Below are positions 7,282 to 9,809 of a DNA stretch of 9,809 nt, piece after piece. A program made the position numbers and the translations under genes. The notes under the pieces were generated by a model. It worked only from the letters and a program-made list of their open reading frames with translations. It did no database searches and was not told where the DNA came from. The first letter of the stretch is position 1. Each line of letters begins with the position of its first letter. The stretch comes from JBKHHU01 sp046539045 (GTDB lineage: Bacteria > Planctomycetota > Phycisphaerae > SM23-33): contig JBKHHU010000132.1 of assembly GCA_046539045.1 (NCBI GenBank), positions 1 through 9,809 of the forward strand, in the 5' to 3' direction.

Positions 7282-7812
7282 ATGGCATTGAAAGAATACA
7301 TGCCGATCGCCGAGGACGGCGATGTCCAGTGGCTGAAAATCCTTCTGATGCTCGGGATCGTCGGCATCGCCGCGATCGTGGGGCTGATCCAGAAGGGCTT
7401 GGAGAAGGTCGCGGAGATGAAAGAGAAAGGTCAGGCTCAACAGGCCCGCCCCCAAGGCCCGGACTACAGCCAGTCCTCGATCTACAGGCAGCCGTCCCGA
7501 AAAACCACCGCTCCACCGCCTCCCCCGACCAAGCAGCGGCAACGTCGTGAAGAATACCAGCAGTTGATGGAAAGCCGGCGCCGGGCTGCCGAGGAGAAGA
7601 TGGAGCGGGAACGTCGGCGGAAGGAAGACCTTGCCACGGCCAAGAAGCTCACCGGTGCCGTAACGGATGAGTCGCCCCGACGGGACGCCGCCCGAAAAGG
7701 CGTCACCGTGGACCTGTCTGAACCGGAACAACTCAGGAAGGCCATCGTCATGCAGGAGATCCTCGGACCTCCGAAATGCCTGCAGCAGACCAAGCCGTTG
7801 TGGGAGTTGTAA
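7282..7812 (+). CDS. Unrecognised one-TM coiled-coil protein following floA
   Basis: A 176-residue protein that I cannot assign to a named family. It has a short acidic N-terminus and one TM helix at about 17-36 (WLKILLMLGIVGIAAIVGLI). A Pro-rich linker with PPPPP follows (55-85). Next comes a strongly charged, probably coiled-coil stretch RQRREEYQQLMESRRRAAEE (86-105), continuing to about 120. A separate C-terminal motif is EQLRKAIVMQEILGPPKCLQ (149-168). Tails of the form 'I..EIL.PP..L' recur in planctomycete proteins as I recall them (not checked). The gene starts 3 nt after the floA stop and has no well-placed Shine-Dalgarno: GGAG lies 20 nt from the ATG. Reinitiation after floA is therefore likely. 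ATG at 7300 (codon 7) is an alternative start. Position and topology suggest a membrane-anchored partner of FloA/NfeD (inference). Confidence 0.82.
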   Translation: MALKEYMPIAEDGDVQWLKILLMLGIVGIAAIVGLIQKGLEKVAEMKEKGQAQQARPQGPDYSQSSIYRQPSRKTTAPPPPPTKQRQRREEYQQLMESRRRAAEEKMERERRRKEDLATAKKLTGAVTDESPRRDAARKGVTVDLSEPEQLRKAIVMQEILGPPKCLQQTKPLWEL

Positions 7813-7902
7813 TACAGTCCGGCGGCAGAATATTCGGCAGACGACACGCGACGCGGCGGGCTTCAGTCCGTCGCGTCGGTCGTATCTGGAGCCCGCACAA
7901 TC
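7813..7902 (+). other. 90-bp intergenic region with stem-loop
   Basis: An inverted repeat ACGCGACG (7846-7853) / CGTCGCGT (7869-7876) gives an 8-bp perfect stem around a 15-nt loop. No T-run follows, so it is not a canonical intrinsic terminator. A weak TTGTAA (7807-7812) / AATATT (7829-7834) pair with a 16-bp spacer could serve as a promoter for the next gene. GGAG (7888-7891) lies 11 nt before the GTG start. Whether the ahbAB gene is cotranscribed with the floA operon is undecided. Confidence 0.4.
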
Positions 7903-8937
7903 GTGCAACACAAGCCCGACACCACCGACCAGACCATTCTGGACCGGATCCAGCAATCCGTTCCGCTGACGGCCGAGCCTTACGGGCAGATCGCAGCGTC
8001 CATCGGCATAGCGACCGCCGACCTCGTGCGGCGGCTTGATCGGCTCCGCCGGCCGGGCGGGCTGATTCGCCAGATCAGCGCCATCTTCGACGCCCGCATG
8101 CTGGGCTATCAGCAGACGCTTTGCGCATTGGCTGTCCCTCCCGAGCGGTTGAGTGAGGTGGGGGCGTTCATCGCAAGCCACCCGGGCGTTTCACATTGCT
8201 ACTCGCGCCGGCACGAGGTCAATCTCTGGTTCACGCTGGCGGTGTCTCCGGATTCGACGCTGGGCCTCGAGGGCACCGTTCGCGCCATGGCCGACCGCGT
8301 TGAGCCGACCCGGCAGTACATTCTGCCGACGCTGGAACGCTACAAGCTCCGCGTGAACTTTCCCCAACGCCGAACGCCGCGGCAGGACCAATCGGCATCG
8401 GCCGGCAACCGTCCGAAACCCGCCGAGGACGGGGAGCCGACGCCCCTGCAGGTTCGCTGCATCCGGGCGCTGCAGCAGGATCTGCCGACCCAGCCGCAGC
8501 CATTCGACAAGCTGGCGGAATCTGCCGGCGTGCCCTTGTCACGTCTGTTGCGGGAGGCAGCGGATTTCCTCCGGCGGGGATGGATGCGACGGTACGCGGC
8601 TGTGCTGTACCACCGGAGAGCGGGGGCCAGGGCCAACGTGCTGGTGGCGTGGCGGGTTGCCGACGGGTGGGAGGATCAGGCAGGGAAATGGCTGGCACGT
8701 TCTCCGCACGTCAGTCACTGCTATCGCCGGCCGGCGGCAGAGGACTGGCCCCGGACGGTCTATACGATGGTTCACGCACTGTCGGCCGAGCAGGCCCGCC
8801 AGGAGGTAGCTCGCTTGGCGCAGAACGAATTGCTGCTGGATCACGTCCAACTCTGGACGCAGGAAGAATACAAGAAGCAGCGAATAAAGCTGTTTACGCC
8901 GGATGAAGCCGAGTGGGAGCACGCCCTGCTCGCCTGA
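7903..8937 (+). CDS. ahbAB: Fused siroheme decarboxylase AhbA-AhbB (or NirDL-type)
   Basis: A 344-residue protein carrying both subunits of siroheme decarboxylase, which removes the C12 and C18 acetate carboxyls of sirohaem to give 12,18-didecarboxysirohaem in the alternative haem (Ahb) or haem d1 (Nir) pathway. Each half has an AsnC/Lrp-like fold: winged helix plus ferredoxin-like domain. The AhbA-like half spans about 10-153: ILDRIQQSVPLTAEPYGQIA (12-31), ISAIFDARMLGYQQTL (58-73), HPGVSHCYSR (93-102) and HEVNLWFTL (104-112). A charged linker (154-182) follows. The AhbB-like half spans about 183-331: IRALQQDLPTQPQPFDKLAE (187-206), HRRAGARANVLVAWRV (237-252), SHCYRRPAAEDWP (271-283) and YTMVH (287-291). 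GTG is the only start that keeps the first helix. Alternatives are an AsnC regulator (unlikely, given SHCY and NLWFT) or nirDL. No other haem gene is in the window. Confidence 0.88.
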   Translation: MQHKPDTTDQTILDRIQQSVPLTAEPYGQIAASIGIATADLVRRLDRLRRPGGLIRQISAIFDARMLGYQQTLCALAVPPERLSEVGAFIASHPGVSHCYSRRHEVNLWFTLAVSPDSTLGLEGTVRAMADRVEPTRQYILPTLERYKLRVNFPQRRTPRQDQSASAGNRPKPAEDGEPTPLQVRCIRALQQDLPTQPQPFDKLAESAGVPLSRLLREAADFLRRGWMRRYAAVLYHRRAGARANVLVAWRVADGWEDQAGKWLARSPHVSHCYRRPAAEDWPRTVYTMVHALSAEQARQEVARLAQNELLLDHVQLWTQEEYKKQRIKLFTPDEAEWEHALLA

Positions 8938-9809
8938 TCAGTCGTCGCCGGAACCTTCCTCGTCATCCTCACCATCGTCGGACATCTCGCTGATGGCCCG
9001 CAGATACGATTCCACGCCCTTCCGATACTCGGGCGAAACGCGCCTCTTCCGGTTCTCCAGCAACTCCCGCATCTGGTCGGGCGTCAGGTCCTCTCCGCCG
9101 CTGACATCCGTGATCTCGCGGTCCGTGCCGGTGCCCTCGCGGACCTCCCCGGGCTCATCCAGCGTGTATTCCCTGCGCACCACAGTGGGGGCGTCCGGAT
9201 CCTTCTCGACGCTGTCCCGGACGCGGTTGTAGAGCTGGGAGTACTTGCCCACGAAACGCCGATACTCGTCGGACGTCATGTCCAGTTTCTTCAGCAGCTC
9301 CGCATCAACCGTGCCGTCCCGGACCTGCTTCTGGGCCTCGTCCAGAACCCGGCCGGTCGTCATCAACCTTTGCTTCTGCTCGGGGGTCAGTTCCAGTTGT
9401 TCGCGTTCGGCGTCGACATCTCCGCGCTCGTCGGTCGTTCCTGTCCCACCGGAACTGCTGCCTCCACCGTGGGGGCTGGTCGCACCTTCGCCCGATCCGG
9501 ACCCGGAGCCCGTACCGGTGCCTTGGCCACTACCGCTGCCGCTACCGGAACCCTCGCCGCTACCCGAACCCGACCCTTCCCCGCTACCACTGCCGGATCC
9601 TTCACCGCTACCGGACCCCTCACCAGTGCCGGATCCCTCTCCGCTGCCTTCTCCTGAGCCTTCGCCGCTTCCGGATCCCTCGCCGGCACCTTCGCCACTA
9701 CCGGACCCTTCACCCGAACCTTCGCCGGCGCCTTCGCCTTGACCTTCTCCAGCACCTTCACCTTCGCCAGCGCCCTCTCCGGCACCTTCGCCTTGACCTT
9801 CTCCAGCAC
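8938..9809 (-). CDS. Gly-X dipeptide-repeat protein with acidic C-terminal domain (N-terminus beyond window)
   Basis: The minus frame is open from the window edge to TGA at 8940-8938, giving 289 visible residues. Residues 1-108 alternate glycine strictly with Glu, Ser, Ala, Gln or Thr (54 glycines in a row). A Gly/Ser/Thr linker leads to QLELTPEQKQRLM (136-148), then GRVLDEAQKQVRDG, DMTSDEYRRFVGKYSQLYNR, TPDQMRELLENRKRRVSPEYR and the acidic tail DDGEDDEEGSGDD. M148 (9366) is an internal methionine, not the start. Choice of frame: Gly is kept with all four codons (GGT 20, GGC 19, GGA 10, GGG 5), Ser uses both AGY and TCN codons, and the frame continues into an ordinary sequence. I do not recognise a catalytic domain. 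The 'TPEQM..LL.NR.R..SPEYR..V..YLRAIS' end resembles proteins next to MoxR/Bat gene clusters in planctomycetes (recollection, unverified). The stop abuts that of the convergent ahbAB gene. Confidence 0.85.
   Translation of the reverse strand, partial: AGEGQGEGAGEGAGEGEGAGEGQGEGAGEGSGEGSGSGEGAGEGSGSGEGSGEGSGEGSGTGEGSGSGEGSGSGSGEGSGSGSGEGSGSGSGSGQGTGTGSGSGSGEGATSPHGGGSSSGGTGTTDERGDVDAEREQLELTPEQKQRLMTTGRVLDEAQKQVRDGTVDAELLKKLDMTSDEYRRFVGKYSQLYNRVRDSVEKDPDAPTVVRREYTLDEPGEVREGTGTDREITDVSGGEDLTPDQMRELLENRKRRVSPEYRKGVESYLRAISEMSDDGEDDEEGSGDD
9484..9809 (-). repeat. Low-complexity 6-bp-period tract encoding (Gly-X)n
   Basis: The plus strand shows a continuous 6-bp rhythm in which every second triplet is NCC, the complement of a glycine codon. 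The gene-distal part (9484-9670) is mainly Gly-Ser/Gly-Glu; the part toward the window edge (9720-9809) is Gly-Glu/Gly-Ala/Gln. Because of the period, frames on both strands stay open, including a Pro-rich plus-strand shadow. Confidence 0.9.
9725..9809. repeat. 54-bp-offset tandem direct repeat at the window edge
   Basis: Positions 9725-9755 and 9779-9809 are identical over 31 bp except for one mismatch (9730 g versus 9784 a). The second copy runs into the window end. An offset of 54 bp equals 18 residues, so the reading frame is preserved. This points to recent unit duplication inside the Gly-X tract. Confidence 0.85.

Noticed and set aside
6853..8181. 442-residue minus-strand reading frame
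   Set aside because: It is antisense to floA, the coiled-coil gene and the start of ahbAB. Its composition is that of a GC-rich shadow.
9245..9742. Pro-rich plus-strand reading frame (PSPLPDPSP-type repeats)
   Set aside because: It is the shadow of the 6-bp-periodic Gly-X tract. The minus frame continues into ordinary sequence with a stop abutting its neighbour, while the plus frame begins inside the globular region and has no Shine-Dalgarno or domain.
9387..9809. Minus-strand 140-residue Lys/Ala/Val/Pro-rich reading frame
   Set aside because: It is another frame of the same repeat. It ends within the tract's linker, and the Gly-X frame alone shows synonymous-codon variation and downstream continuity.

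Overview
The window reads as a GC-rich bacterial chromosome segment with the habits of the Planctomycetota, most likely an anaerobic Phycisphaerae-type lineage. This assignment is an inference. It rests on two tandem DUF4190 membrane proteins with prepilin-like 'MN..LAG / FE / DG.V' C-terminal domains, on a floA-linked coiled-coil protein ending in an 'AI.MQEILGPPK'-type tail, on a Gly-X repeat protein of the kind seen near MoxR/Bat-type genes in that phylum, and on siroheme-dependent (alternative) haem or haem d1 synthesis.

Layout. (1) Positions 2548 to 1 on the minus strand form an apparent operon of three genes: DUF4190 protein A, DUF4190 protein B (12-nt gap), and a GH42 beta-galactosidase whose start overlaps the end of protein B by 11 bp. 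The GH42 runs off the left edge just after its nucleophile motif. (2) A 168-bp divergent intergenic region (2549-2716) holds candidate promoters for both directions and a 14-bp GC palindrome. (3) A Gfo/Idh/MocA-family dehydrogenase (2717-3907) is transcribed to the right. (4) A membrane-microdomain operon follows at 4007-7812: a long NfeD with a ClpP-like Ser-Lys protease domain, a short NfeD, flotillin-like FloA, and an unrecognised one-TM coiled-coil protein, with gaps of 4, 34 and 3 nt. (5) After 90 bp containing a long-stem hairpin comes a GTG-started single-polypeptide fusion of the two siroheme decarboxylase subunits, AhbA and AhbB (or NirDL). (6) Its TGA directly abuts the TGA of a convergent minus-strand gene that runs off the right edge. 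The visible part of that gene is a strict Gly-X dipeptide repeat (54 consecutive alternating glycines) followed by an acidic globular C-terminal region.

How the genes work together. The left part suggests carbohydrate catabolism: a beta-galactosidase plus a sugar-type NAD(P) dehydrogenase firing divergently from one control region, with two paralogous membrane proteins of unknown role. The middle part is a lipid-raft-like module comparable to Bacillus yqeZ-floA, with an additional NfeD module and a candidate extra component. The ahbAB fusion is metabolically separate, and the Gly-X protein probably belongs to another operon outside the window. No RNA genes, CRISPR arrays, insertion sequences or phage genes were seen.
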